A stretch of 64,000 nucleotides of DNA from Rathayibacter sp. VKM Ac-2760. GTDB taxonomy: Bacteria > Actinomycetota > Actinomycetes > Actinomycetales > Microbacteriaceae. Of this stretch, positions 54,481-62,138 are shown piece by piece. A program made the translations under genes and the position numbers. The notes below the pieces were generated by a model. The model worked only from the letters and a program-made list of their open reading frames with translations. It ran no database searches and was not told where the DNA came from. The stretch's first letter is position 1. Every line of letters begins with the position of its first letter. The DNA lies in contig NZ_CP047175.1 in the NCBI RefSeq assembly GCF_009834185.1, positions 62,001-126,000 on the forward strand, given 5' to 3'.

Positions 54481-55365
54481 ATGCAGGAGAGCAGCTCGCC
54501 GGAACGAGACGCGAAGATCCGCTTGCTGGCCTCCGACCTACGAAAGCTGAAGCTGGAGGTGGGCAGTCCAATCCTCCGCGACCTCGAGGAACGCACGGGG
54601 ATCTCCAAATCCGCCCTCTCTGCAGCGTTCAAAGGAAGAACGCTGCCATCAGAACGCACCCTCGACTCGCTCATCCGCGCATTCGGCAGAGACCCCAGCC
54701 CATGGTTGGACAGACGAGCCGAATTAACCTCACAGACCCAACCCGACACCGACCCGCCGACTCCATCCGCATCGCAGAGCCCCGCCGGCACACAGAACCC
54801 GTCTGAGTCGCTGCCTCCGGTAGGCCCAGATCCGACGCCCGCCTCCAGTTCCGGCAAACGGACGCTGTCGCTTCGTGCAGCCGCATTCCTGGCAGCAATC
54901 GCCTTCGGGGCAGGCGCCGCCGTCGCCACTGGCCTCACGTCCATCGTCGACCGCGACGCCACCGTCACCGACGCGGGGCCGACGCCAACAAACTCTTTAA
55001 TGCTGCCCGCCGCAACCGGCGTCGACCCGGCAGCGACCAGCTGTATTGATGATGCAGAACCAGCAGCGTCGGAGACCAGGATCGAGACCGTCGTTCTTCA
55101 GGTCATGTGGTCCGACAAGTGCCAAGCCGGCTGGGGACGCATCACTCGAAACGACAATCAGAGCAACGGCAACAGCGTGCACATCGAGGTGTATCCGCTC
55201 GGTCCGGACCGCGACAACCAGCTGCAAGAGTCCACCATGACCAGCGTTCAAGGCGCCTACACCCACATGGTCCTCCGAACCGACCCAGATACACGCATCT
55301 GCGCGCACGGGAGCATCACCCGAGACGGTGAAACCATCGACGTCGGCGACGAGCTCTGCACCTAA
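54481..55365 (+). CDS. Helix-turn-helix membrane-anchored protein with DUF2690-like domain
   Basis: A 294-aa protein. Residues about 10-75 are a cytoplasmic Xre-like helix-turn-helix (LRDLEERTGISKSALSAAFK), followed by a Pro/Ser-rich linker (85-125), one transmembrane helix (about 128-152) and an external domain with two Cys pairs (SCIDDAEPAA, WSDKCQAGWGR) that looks like DUF2690. This is a one-protein outside-to-inside signalling layout. A secreted protein with a similar Cys domain is encoded 443 bp downstream. Confidence 0.7.
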   Translation: MQESSSPERDAKIRLLASDLRKLKLEVGSPILRDLEERTGISKSALSAAFKGRTLPSERTLDSLIRAFGRDPSPWLDRRAELTSQTQPDTDPPTPSASQSPAGTQNPSESLPPVGPDPTPASSSGKRTLSLRAAAFLAAIAFGAGAAVATGLTSIVDRDATVTDAGPTPTNSLMLPAATGVDPAATSCIDDAEPAASETRIETVVLQVMWSDKCQAGWGRITRNDNQSNGNSVHIEVYPLGPDRDNQLQESTMTSVQGAYTHMVLRTDPDTRICAHGSITRDGETIDVGDELCT

Positions 55366-55807
55366 ACCACCTCGCCACTGGTACCGCGAACCGCAGACAG
55401 CGCCGTCGCGCCGACCCGCAGCGAGGACGCCACTCGGAACGCTGATCTTCATTCCGAGAAGGGCGCAGTTTTCCAGAAGCGGCCTTTCTTCGCCCGCGGC
55501 GAACGCGAATGACCTGCGCGCGTGACAGCCGGTGGGCCGGTCACACACCCGCTAGCGAGAGCGGCCCCACAGCTCGACCAGGCGCCACCTACCCGACCTG
55601 CGGGGGGTTACGACTGAACTCGAGGAGGACGACGGGCGGTCGCAGACGCCTTCCGATTTTTCCCAGACCGACGCGTTTTCCAACGTGGACTGGAACGTCG
55701 TCAGCACCGGGAACATCGCCGCTAGGTTCCTGACCACCGAACGTGCGGATCGGCCGCGACAACAGCGGCCCGCCTGAACACGAACAGATCAACCGAGAGG
55801 ACACGTG
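55366..55807. other. Intergenic stretch before the secreted gene
   Basis: 442 bp. No frame with convincing coding character was seen. It probably holds the promoter of the secreted-protein gene; no clear -35/-10 pair was picked out. Confidence 0.4.
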
Positions 55808-56257
55808 ATGAAGATCAAGACGCTGGACCGACGCAAGGTCTACGCAACGCTCGCCGCAGGCGCGGCCGCGGTCGGTCTCCTGCTGGGTGGAGCGACACCC
55901 GCCAACGCCGCTCCTGCACATCAGAACACCGACCCGTACAACACCGGCTGCGCCCAATCGAAGAGCCTCGTGAGCAGCCACAACCGAATGGGAGGAACGC
56001 TTTCTGTATGGCAGTCCTCCGCGTGCGGAACAAACTGGACCGAGTGGTACGGACCGAACATGCACGTGGTCAAGAACCTGCACACCTCCAGCGGCACCAT
56101 CGTCAACGGTGGCTGGACTGACCCCCAGTACGACACCGCACCGTGGTCGTACTCCATGCAAACCTACGCCCCTGGCACCTCAGCGATCGCGGGCACGTTC
56201 GTGTTCGACGGCAACCCCGTCTGGTTCACGTGCAGCACCGGCTGCACGTGGTCCTGA
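55808..56257 (+). CDS. Secreted Cys-containing protein, DUF2690-like
   Basis: A 149-aa preprotein. The signal peptide is clear: KIKTLDRRK, a hydrophobic stretch (about residues 11-30), and cleavage after PANA-A. The mature part has GCAQSKSLVSS, then LSVWQSSACGTNWTEWYG, resembling the pattern of DUF2690, and a C-terminal FTCSTGCTW Cys pair. GAGAGGA precedes the ATG; a GTG one codon earlier is also possible. The role is unknown; a partner or antagonist of the membrane protein upstream is a guess. Confidence 0.7.
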   Translation: MKIKTLDRRKVYATLAAGAAAVGLLLGGATPANAAPAHQNTDPYNTGCAQSKSLVSSHNRMGGTLSVWQSSACGTNWTEWYGPNMHVVKNLHTSSGTIVNGGWTDPQYDTAPWSYSMQTYAPGTSAIAGTFVFDGNPVWFTCSTGCTWS

Positions 56258-56450
56258 TCAAGGCGTTCCTCCTGGACCGCCCCTTCAACAGGTAACCGTC
56301 TACCTCTGTTTGTCGCCAAGACGCTTCCGACCCGAAGCCGGCGTCTTGGCGACAGACCGGCGTCGTTATGAGGTACACCCCAACGCAACACCAGAAAGAC
56401 CTCACGGCGCGCGTAGCGGTAGGGTCACTTCTCCCCCTTTCGCTACACAT

Positions 56451-57071
56451 CTGTGTCAGGGTCTAGGAGCGACGCAACGAACGCAGACGGTCGGCTACGT
56501 CCGAGTCAGCACTACCGACCAGAACCTCGATCGACAGATCGAGGCGATCGGCGCCGTCGACCGGATCTTCGAAGAGAAGGTCTCCGGCGCCACCCGCACC
56601 GACCGACCCGCTCTCGCCGACTGCATCCGCTACGTCCGAGACGGCGACCTCGTCCGAGTCGCCTCGATGGACCGCCTCGCGCGCTCGCTGCGAGACCTTC
56701 GCGACGTCGTCGACGAGATCGTCGCGAAGGGCGCCTCAGTCGAGTTCATCAAGGAACAGCAGACCTATGGACCTGGCGGCGACGATGCGCTCGGACAGCT
56801 GATGCTGCACCTGCTCGGCGCGTTCGCCGAGTTCGAGCGCTCCCTCATCCGCGAGCGGCAAGCCGAGGGCATCCGCATCGCGAAAGCCGCAGGGAAGTAC
56901 ACAGGCCGACAACGCCGGCTCGACGCCGACCAGATCACTGCAGCTCGAGCAGACATCGCCGCCGGCGTCCCGAAGGCAGCAGTAGCACGCAAGCTCGGTG
57001 TCGACCGCACGACCCTCTACCGAGCGCTGGCACTCCCCCAACCTGACGAGCTCGCCGCAACCGAGATCTAG
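56451..57071 (+). CDS. Serine recombinase (resolvase/invertase family)
   Basis: About 200 aa. The catalytic domain starts TVGYVRVSTTDQNLDRQIEA (Ser in RVST), followed by EKVSGATRTDRPAL, VASMDRLARSLRDLRDVVDE and the long E-helix AFAEFERSLIRERQAEGI. The C-terminal helix-turn-helix is GVPKAAVARKLGVDRTTLYR. No normal start is in frame: candidates are CTG 56451 or an ACG after GGAG (56466-56469), so the start codon may be mutated. It resembles Tn3-type resolvases and plasmid multimer-resolution proteins. No tnpA is near. Confidence 0.82.
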   Translation: MCQGLGATQRTQTVGYVRVSTTDQNLDRQIEAIGAVDRIFEEKVSGATRTDRPALADCIRYVRDGDLVRVASMDRLARSLRDLRDVVDEIVAKGASVEFIKEQQTYGPGGDDALGQLMLHLLGAFAEFERSLIRERQAEGIRIAKAAGKYTGRQRRLDADQITAARADIAAGVPKAAVARKLGVDRTTLYRALALPQPDELAATEI

Positions 57072-57078
57072 AGCGGCG

Positions 57079-57417
57079 TTAGAATACCTGCTTGTCGAAC
57101 CCCTCCGGAGCAGTGTTCATCGGGTCTGCCCATTGGAGGCCGGCGACGACCGCGCGGGCCAAGCTCTCGAGGCCGGTGCCGAAGTAGCAGTACCCGTGGG
57201 TCGTCTCGATTTGCTGGTGCGGCGGCGTCACCACGAGGCGCCAGTTGAACAGCATCTTCCAGACCTCGACCGTGAAGGTCTCCGTCTCTTGCAGCCGGAA
57301 GCCGTTCTCCGTCCGCACGATCCGCTCCGCCGGGAGGTCGGCCTCCGAGCGCAGCTGCTGCTCGAGGTCGTCGAGCGCCTCGGCTCGGGTGCGCAGCATC
57401 GCCTTCTGGTTCACCAC
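57079..57417 (-). CDS. Hypothetical protein
   Basis: A 112-aa protein, not recognised. RTRAEALDDLEQQLRSEADL and TFTVEVWKMLFNWRLVVTPP look like a folded domain. There are no catalytic motifs. GTG start with GGAG four bases upstream. It is convergent with the resolvase gene, ending about 8 bp from it. Confidence 0.55.
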   Translation of the reverse strand: MVNQKAMLRTRAEALDDLEQQLRSEADLPAERIVRTENGFRLQETETFTVEVWKMLFNWRLVVTPPHQQIETTHGYCYFGTGLESLARAVVAGLQWADPMNTAPEGFDKQVF

Positions 57418-57541
57418 TCCAGTGTCCGGATAGCCGCCCCGTCACGGGGCATTTCATCGGGCGGGTCTAACGGGACACTGCCGCCCGCGCCCGTGCGCGG
57501 CGCATCCTGCTCGCCGAAGTGGCGCGGTGAACGACCCTCTA

Positions 57542-57940
57542 TCAGTCCGTTGGTTCCGCATGAACCGCCGCCGACGCGATGCTCAACGTCCCGTCGTCGT
57601 ACAGCACCCGATAGCCGTCGTTGAGCACACAACGAGTACCCGGATCGAGGGGACCTGCAGCCCAGGAGAGAGGGGCAATGCCCAGCTCGACGAGCAGGCC
57701 GGACCAGAGCCGGTAGCGACGCTCGCGCACTTGACCCCATCGCTCCGACCTGATCAGCTTGGCGCAAGGCTCCAACACCGTGAACCATACGGAGCCTGCG
57801 AGAGCGTCGGGATGGGCCGCCAAGAGGACCAGGTCGACGTCGCTGGCCATCCGTTCCGCTCCGCGTGCGTACGAGCCAACCAGTGCGACTGCGTGCACAA
57901 GCGGGGAGGCTTCCGCGCCGCGAGTGACGGCACCGATCAC
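57542..57940 (-). CDS. Nucleotidyltransferase-domain protein
   Basis: A 132-aa protein with the polymerase-beta-type signature GSYARGAERMASDVDLVLLA (G-S-x-A-R-G then D-x-D-L). This fits minimal nucleotidyltransferases such as MNT antitoxins or small adenylyltransferases. The third catalytic acid is not obvious. GTG start. No HEPN partner gene is next to it, so a toxin-antitoxin pair cannot be claimed. Confidence 0.6.
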   Translation of the reverse strand: MIGAVTRGAEASPLVHAVALVGSYARGAERMASDVDLVLLAAHPDALAGSVWFTVLEPCAKLIRSERWGQVRERRYRLWSGLLVELGIAPLSWAAGPLDPGTRCVLNDGYRVLYDDGTLSIASAAVHAEPTD

Positions 57941-58155
57941 TCGCGTCGCCTCTCACCGGCGGCCCTTCAACCTTGTCGCCATGCCAGCACTCTCGCTTCC
58001 CGCGCCGATTGTGACGGAACCCAGTCCGTCCGATGAACCATTTCCTTACAGGACGGTCCGGGATCCACGCTGCGGCGCAGCGGCGGTGCTGCCGCGACCG
58101 CAGCCCGCCTGCCAGCCCTCTAGCGGCCGACCTCTTTACTGAGTACGCTCTGGTT

Positions 58156-58422
58156 GTGTCAGAAGATAAAAAGCATGAACTTATTCACCGCGAAATTCTC
58201 GCGGCATATATCACTGTGCTTGATCAACCGGAAAAGCTCCTAGAAGCTTGTCTAAATGCAGTGGGCGGCATGGTTGACGCGAGGCTTGCTGTAGAGAAGG
58301 CTTTCGGCTTCAGCACCGTTGCAGCCGATGCTGTTTTATCGATGCAAATTCAACGCTTCACCCCCCTCGAGCGAAACCGAATTCAAGATGAACTAGCAGC
58401 GCTAGATGCGTCGTTAGCTTAG
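58156..58422 (+). CDS. Free-standing GyrA/ParC tower-like small protein
   Basis: An 88-aa protein: KKHELIHREILAAYITVLDQ, then ACLNAVGGMVDARLAVEKAF, then GFSTVAADAVLSMQIQRFTP and LERNRIQDELAALDA. This follows the coiled-coil tower of type II topoisomerase A subunits (a helix with I-x2-G-L-x2-A, then FGLSxxQAxAILDMxLxxLT and LExxKIxxE). There is no active-site Tyr domain or beta-pinwheel. Codon use is AT-richer than its neighbours, suggesting later arrival. It starts at GTG 58156 with no good ribosome site. Either a fragment or a gyrase-interacting protein. Confidence 0.6.
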   Translation: MSEDKKHELIHREILAAYITVLDQPEKLLEACLNAVGGMVDARLAVEKAFGFSTVAADAVLSMQIQRFTPLERNRIQDELAALDASLA

Positions 58423-58472
58423 GCCAGGCAAACTCAGAAAATCCGGCTCAGCAGATCACATAGGAGTGAATG

Positions 58473-58814
58473 ATGATAAAGCATAAGCATATTGGTCTTG
58501 CAACACTCGCCGCCGCTGTCTCGCTAGTGATTGGCGGCGTCGCGGGCGCAACATCCGCGACAGCGGAGACGGTGTCGCAACGGATCGTGACCTCCGCTAC
58601 GGGTTCGAGGCAATGCGGTCCGGGCCTGTCTCTTTATGTCCGCGCTACGCTCGCGACTCCCGGCACCGTAAACTTCTACCGCGGGACCACACTGATCCAC
58701 TCCGCCACTGCCAGCTTCCATTACTACACTTATCCAAACAGTGCAGGAAAAACGACATCCTGGAAGATTACGTCAACCACGAATATCGACCAAGTCTCCG
58801 ACGGGTGCGCCTGA
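58473..58814 (+). CDS. Small secreted protein
   Basis: A 113-aa preprotein with a signal peptide (IKHKHIGLATLAAAVSLVIG, cleavage near ATA-ET) and a mature part of about 85 residues rich in Ser/Thr/Tyr with two Cys (SRQCGPGLSLYVRA and DGCA). It recalls lactococcin 972-type or other small exported proteins but is not recognised. AGGAG precedes ATG ATG. Like its upstream neighbour it is relatively AT-rich. Confidence 0.6.
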   Translation: MIKHKHIGLATLAAAVSLVIGGVAGATSATAETVSQRIVTSATGSRQCGPGLSLYVRATLATPGTVNFYRGTTLIHSATASFHYYTYPNSAGKTTSWKITSTTNIDQVSDGCA

Positions 58815-59596
58815 GTGTAATTCCCGGGCGAAGGATTCGCCATAAAGCATTTCTGCAACCGGTTGAGGCCACATCACAATCTCGGTTCGGTCCGACCTTC
58901 GGCGTCGTTTACACAAAAGCGTACGAGGTGTGCCGCTGATGACTCTCAACCACCTCTCGCCGCACCGAACTAGAGCCCCTGGGTTGCTGTAAGCCTGCAT
59001 GTAATCTTCCTGCTTGGTGAATAATCTTGGAACAGGGATCGACATCCTGGATCAGATCTAGGCCGCGGTCTAGGGGTGAGCCACGGCTACCGCATGTTCA
59101 CTCGTAGTGGCACAAACAACATCTGGCGCGGCCGAGGTCCTAGGACTCGGCCGCGCCACGTTTGCGCCCAGGGACAGTAGCCAGCATGCAACGTAATTTG
59201 CGAGAGGCAGTCGCCAAATAAAACGGCGCCTCGATGAATCATCCCCATACGGGACGCAGATCGCTCGGCATCGGAGCGTCCGCGAGGCGCAGGTCACGAT
59301 CCATCAGTCTCGGCGTAAGCTACGTCGACGGCGCAGTAACAGCAACGAAAGGTCTTGGCCGGCTCGTTTTTTCAGCCGACCAGCTTAAAACAGTGCGCGT
59401 AGCCCCGCCTCGTGCACCGCTTGCACCGCAGACGCACAAGCAGATCGTTGCGCAGTACACGTCGATGGTGCAGGGTTCGTGGACGACGACCCGACTCAGC
59501 CCCTGTCCACGGTGTTCGTATGTGACGTTGGTCCGATAACGGTCAACGTCGACGGCGACGGTCGCGTGCCCTCACCGCACCAGCCCCGATGAGCTG
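58815..59596. other. Long intergenic region without a supported gene
   Basis: About 780 bp. Open frames exist on both strands (59234-59539 plus, 58773-59045 minus), but they lack ribosome sites and protein-like character. It contains the hairpin at 59124-59159. Confidence 0.5.
59124..59159. terminator. GC-rich hairpin
   Basis: TGGCGCGGCCGAG (59124-59136) and CTCGGCCGCGCCA (59147-59159) form a perfect 13-bp stem whose loop region, GTCCTAGGAC, is itself a palindrome. On the plus strand it is followed by CGTTTG. A likely terminator or a boundary element between the secreted-protein region and the TIR operon. Confidence 0.65.
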
Positions 59597-59614
59597 TTGA
59601 CAAGACCCGGGTCT
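59597..59614 (+). promoter_or_regulatory. Candidate promoter/operator of the TIR operon
   Basis: A consensus -35 TTGACA (59597-59602) is followed at once by the perfect 12-bp palindrome AGACCCGGGTCT (59603-59614). No good -10 stands at 17 bp spacing; TAGACT at 59631 is 28 bp away. The palindrome inside a promoter suggests the TIR operon is under a repressor. Confidence 0.45.
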
Positions 59615-59664
59615 CGAAGCTGGGTTTCCGTAGACTGGTGCCGCGACGACGCGAGGGGGAAATG

Positions 59665-60147
59665 ATGGCCAGGACAGTTTTCTACAGCTTTCACTACAAG
59701 AACGACGTGCACCGGGTGCAGCTCGTGGAGCAGATGGGTGCGCTGGAGGGGCAGCCGATTCTGAACTCCCAGGAGTGGGAGAAGATCGAAGCCCAGGGCC
59801 CGAACGCCGTACAGCGGTGGATCGACGAGCAGATGAAGCACAAGCGCACCGTCGCTGTACTCATCGGCCGGCAGACCTCGACGCGCCCGTGGGTGAAGTA
59901 CGAGATCGAGAAGGCCTGGGCCGATGGTCGCCCCCTGCTCGGTGTCAGAATCCATGGTCTGTCGTCGATGGGATCGGTCGACAGTGAGGGGACAAATCCC
60001 TTCGATGTGGCTGACGTGCCCTCTCATCTAATCCCCGTGTTCGATCCGACACAGAAGGATTGGCGCGGCGTGATCGATTCGAAAGCGACGTACAACTACT
60101 TGGCCGCCAACATCGAAGGGTGGACCGGGCGGGGAGCGACCGCCTGA
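59665..60147 (+). CDS. TIR-domain protein, DUF1863 / ThsB-like
   Basis: A 160-aa single-domain protein. The TIR start is RTVFYSFHYKNDVHRVQLVE, then IDEQMKHKRTVAVLIGRQTS, then WVKYEIEKAWADGRPLLGVR with Glu80 in the place of the catalytic NADase Glu, as in the Thoeris sensor enzyme ThsB. In Thoeris, ThsB makes an ADP-ribose-type signal on infection. GAGGGGG precedes the tandem ATGs. It is the first gene of an operon with a HIT-membrane protein and a second TIR protein. No SIR2-SLOG or macro-domain ThsA is present in the window. Confidence 0.85.
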   Translation: MARTVFYSFHYKNDVHRVQLVEQMGALEGQPILNSQEWEKIEAQGPNAVQRWIDEQMKHKRTVAVLIGRQTSTRPWVKYEIEKAWADGRPLLGVRIHGLSSMGSVDSEGTNPFDVADVPSHLIPVFDPTQKDWRGVIDSKATYNYLAANIEGWTGRGATA

Positions 60148-60152
60148 CCGTG

Positions 60153-61031
60153 ATGGCTGCGTGCCCTTTCTGCCTCATCGTCCGTGGTGAGGATCCCAAC
60201 GCCATCGTTGTCATGGAGGACGAGGCGACAATCGTGATCTCGCCTCTGGCACCGGCGACTCGCGGACACCTGCTGGTCATCCCGAAGGCGCATGCGCCCC
60301 GACTATGGGAGCTATCGCCCGACGCGGCGGCAGCGGTGATGAACACCGTCACCCGGGTTGCTGGTGCTGCGAACCAGGCGTTACGCCCGGCGGGCGTGAA
60401 CATCATCCAGTCCAACGGGGCTGCGGCGACGCAGACCGTCAATCACGTGCATGTACATGTCGTCCCCAGGTGGCGGGGTGATCGGATGATGCTGTCCTGG
60501 CCTCGCCGAGCGGCAGAATCCCAAGTGCAACAGCACGACACCGCAAACGTGGTCCGCGGAGCACTCGAGGCGGGCACACAGACAGCTCTGCCGATACAGA
60601 CCGCGGAAGACCGGCGACAGCATCTCAACTTCATTCAGAGCGTCGTGTCTCGAATGGCATCCACATCCGCGTCTGCGAAGACGTGGCTGCTGCCAATTGT
60701 GACCGTCGCGTTCGGGTACGCGTTCGTGGAGCGGGACTGGGTCATCGCCGTGCTCGGCATCGTTGCCGTGCTCGTCTTCGCCCTACTGGACGCGAACTAC
60801 CTCAAACAAGAGCGCTCGTTCCGCAAACTGTACGACCGTGTCGCTCGCGGGGAGCAGCTTCCTCCGTTCTCGATGAACCCCACCGTTGCCGGGCCGGACG
60901 GACCCGCGAAGGCAAATTACTGGCCCGACCGGCAGGACTGGAAGTCGTGGGCGATCGCGCCGTTCTACCTGCCCATGCTGGCCGTCGGCGTCTGCTTGCT
61001 GCTATATCTCGCACCATGGTGCCGACCCTAG
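60153..61031 (+). CDS. HIT-domain protein fused to a C-terminal membrane module
   Basis: A 292-aa fusion. Residues 1-110 are a histidine-triad nucleotide hydrolase/transferase: N-terminal CPFC (zinc-type), RGHLLVIPKAHA, and the triad VNHVHVHVV (His98, His100, His102). After a linker come three membrane segments (about 177-195, 197-214, 267-286). The first two are followed by LLDANYLKQERSFRKLYDRV, a charged helix likely to lie on the cytoplasmic face. HIT proteins act on nucleotide phosphoramidates and dinucleotides, so this could bind or cut a nucleotide signal and act at the membrane. It lies between two TIR genes, 6 and 14 bp away. Confidence 0.82.
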   Translation: MAACPFCLIVRGEDPNAIVVMEDEATIVISPLAPATRGHLLVIPKAHAPRLWELSPDAAAAVMNTVTRVAGAANQALRPAGVNIIQSNGAAATQTVNHVHVHVVPRWRGDRMMLSWPRRAAESQVQQHDTANVVRGALEAGTQTALPIQTAEDRRQHLNFIQSVVSRMASTSASAKTWLLPIVTVAFGYAFVERDWVIAVLGIVAVLVFALLDANYLKQERSFRKLYDRVARGEQLPPFSMNPTVAGPDGPAKANYWPDRQDWKSWAIAPFYLPMLAVGVCLLLYLAPWCRP

Positions 61032-61044
61032 GAAGCCTGCGTTC

Positions 61045-61626
61045 ATGACCAACTACACCCTCGCCGAGGTCCGCGCGGCCGGCCAGAACGAAGCCCTCTA
61101 CGTGCTCGGTGGCGCCAGCGAAGTCCTCCGCAAGTCGCGGGGCCTTCTGGGACCTTTCGACATCTTCCTCAGCCACAGCTTCCACGACGCCGAACTCATC
61201 CTCGGCGTCCGTACGATCCTGCAACGCGCGGGCAAGCGCGTATATGTCGACTGGATCGACGACCCGGAACTGGACCGCGCACACGTCACCAAGAGCACCG
61301 CGAACCGCCTCCGCCAGCGTATGCAACAGTGCACCTCCATGGTCTATGCGGCCACGAAGGCCGCCACCACCTCCCGATGGATGCCCTGGGAGCTCGGATA
61401 CTTCGACGGCCGCAAAGGCCCGGAGGCCGTCGCGATCATGCCGCTCGTGAGCTACCAGGGCGAAAACGTGGGGCAGGAGTACCTCGGCCTCTACCCCACC
61501 GTTGAGCGTTCCGGCATGTACCTGCACACGCCCGTTGTCACCCGCCGTGAGGCTGGAACCACACGCACAAAAAGCCTCGATGATCTAGTTGCCGCGCGCG
61601 GAGGAGCCGCCTGGAGAGCATCTTGA
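61045..61626 (+). CDS. TIR-domain protein (second type)
   Basis: A 193-aa protein. The TIR domain starts near residue 37: PFDIFLSHSFHDAELILGVR, then LQRAGKRVYVDWIDD, then CTSMVYAATKAATTS and WMPWELGYFDG with Glu116 as catalytic Glu. It is clearly different from the first TIR protein (TIR_2-like rather than DUF1863). About 35 residues precede and 50 follow the domain. AGGAAG lies before the ATG, 14 bp after the HIT gene. Thoeris loci often carry several ThsB variants, and this would fit that habit. Confidence 0.85.
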   Translation: MTNYTLAEVRAAGQNEALYVLGGASEVLRKSRGLLGPFDIFLSHSFHDAELILGVRTILQRAGKRVYVDWIDDPELDRAHVTKSTANRLRQRMQQCTSMVYAATKAATTSRWMPWELGYFDGRKGPEAVAIMPLVSYQGENVGQEYLGLYPTVERSGMYLHTPVVTRREAGTTRTKSLDDLVAARGGAAWRAS

Positions 61627-61635
61627 AAATGACCC

Positions 61636-61782
61636 CTGTTCGCCTGGTCAGTCGATGCCCTACCTACGAGACGGCACACACTGACCTACGCCTCGAAGAG
61701 CCTGTTCACGACAGACGCGGTGGTAGGGGCGCTGTTGGAGCTGGTGACGGCGATTACTGGCGGCAGCAGTCCGAGACGGTGA
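61636..61782 (+). pseudogene. Possible 3' relic after the TIR operon
   Basis: The frame after two stops reads LFAWSVDALPTRRHTLTYAS and FTTDAVVGALLELVTAITGG, then stops with TGA at 61780-61782. The text looks protein-like but has no start codon other than CTG. Its stop overlaps the next start as GTGA. It may be the end of a lost gene or a small ORF with an unusual start. Confidence 0.35.
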
Positions 61783-62138
61783 CGGTTCCCGCGTTCACTA
61801 ATGACGGCCAGCTGATCGAGGCGAGGCTGACGCTCGATGCGGGCAGCGAGCTCGTCGCCGTCCTCGTCGACCTCCAGTTGGTCGACGCGGACGAGGCGAG
61901 CGCGTCCGAGGCGGCCGTCACCGACATCCACTCCCGGATCCGCGTGAACGAACGCACTGTCGCTCATCCCGTGATCGACAACGAGCCGCCGTTCCCCTTC
62001 TACGACGAGTACAACGACCGATATAAAAGCGGATCGCCGGCACAGTTCGCGGCGCACAGCATGGGTTGGTCGGTCGGTAGCGGCCAACTGGTAGAAATAG
62101 AGCGATCGTTTTTTCCCTCTGCTTGGAGATATCCCTGA
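61779..62138 (+). CDS. Hypothetical protein
   Basis: A 119-aa protein, not recognised: FTNDGQLIEARLTLDAGSEL, then SRIRVNERTVAHPVIDNEPP and a Tyr/Asp-rich segment. A reading with a start upstream at 61629 is also open, but its first 50 residues have poor coding character. The GTG start here overlaps a preceding stop. Its own stop shares one base with the Lsr2 start, so the two are probably co-translated. Confidence 0.5.
   Translation: MTVPAFTNDGQLIEARLTLDAGSELVAVLVDLQLVDADEASASEAAVTDIHSRIRVNERTVAHPVIDNEPPFPFYDEYNDRYKSGSPAQFAAHSMGWSVGSGQLVEIERSFFPSAWRYP

Noticed and set aside
57542..57940. MNT/HEPN toxin-antitoxin pair
   Set aside because: The nucleotidyltransferase is present, but neither neighbour looks like a HEPN protein.
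59234..59539. A 101-codon plus-strand frame upstream of the TIR operon
   Set aside because: No ribosome site, biased composition and no protein-like pattern; it also runs close to the likely promoter.
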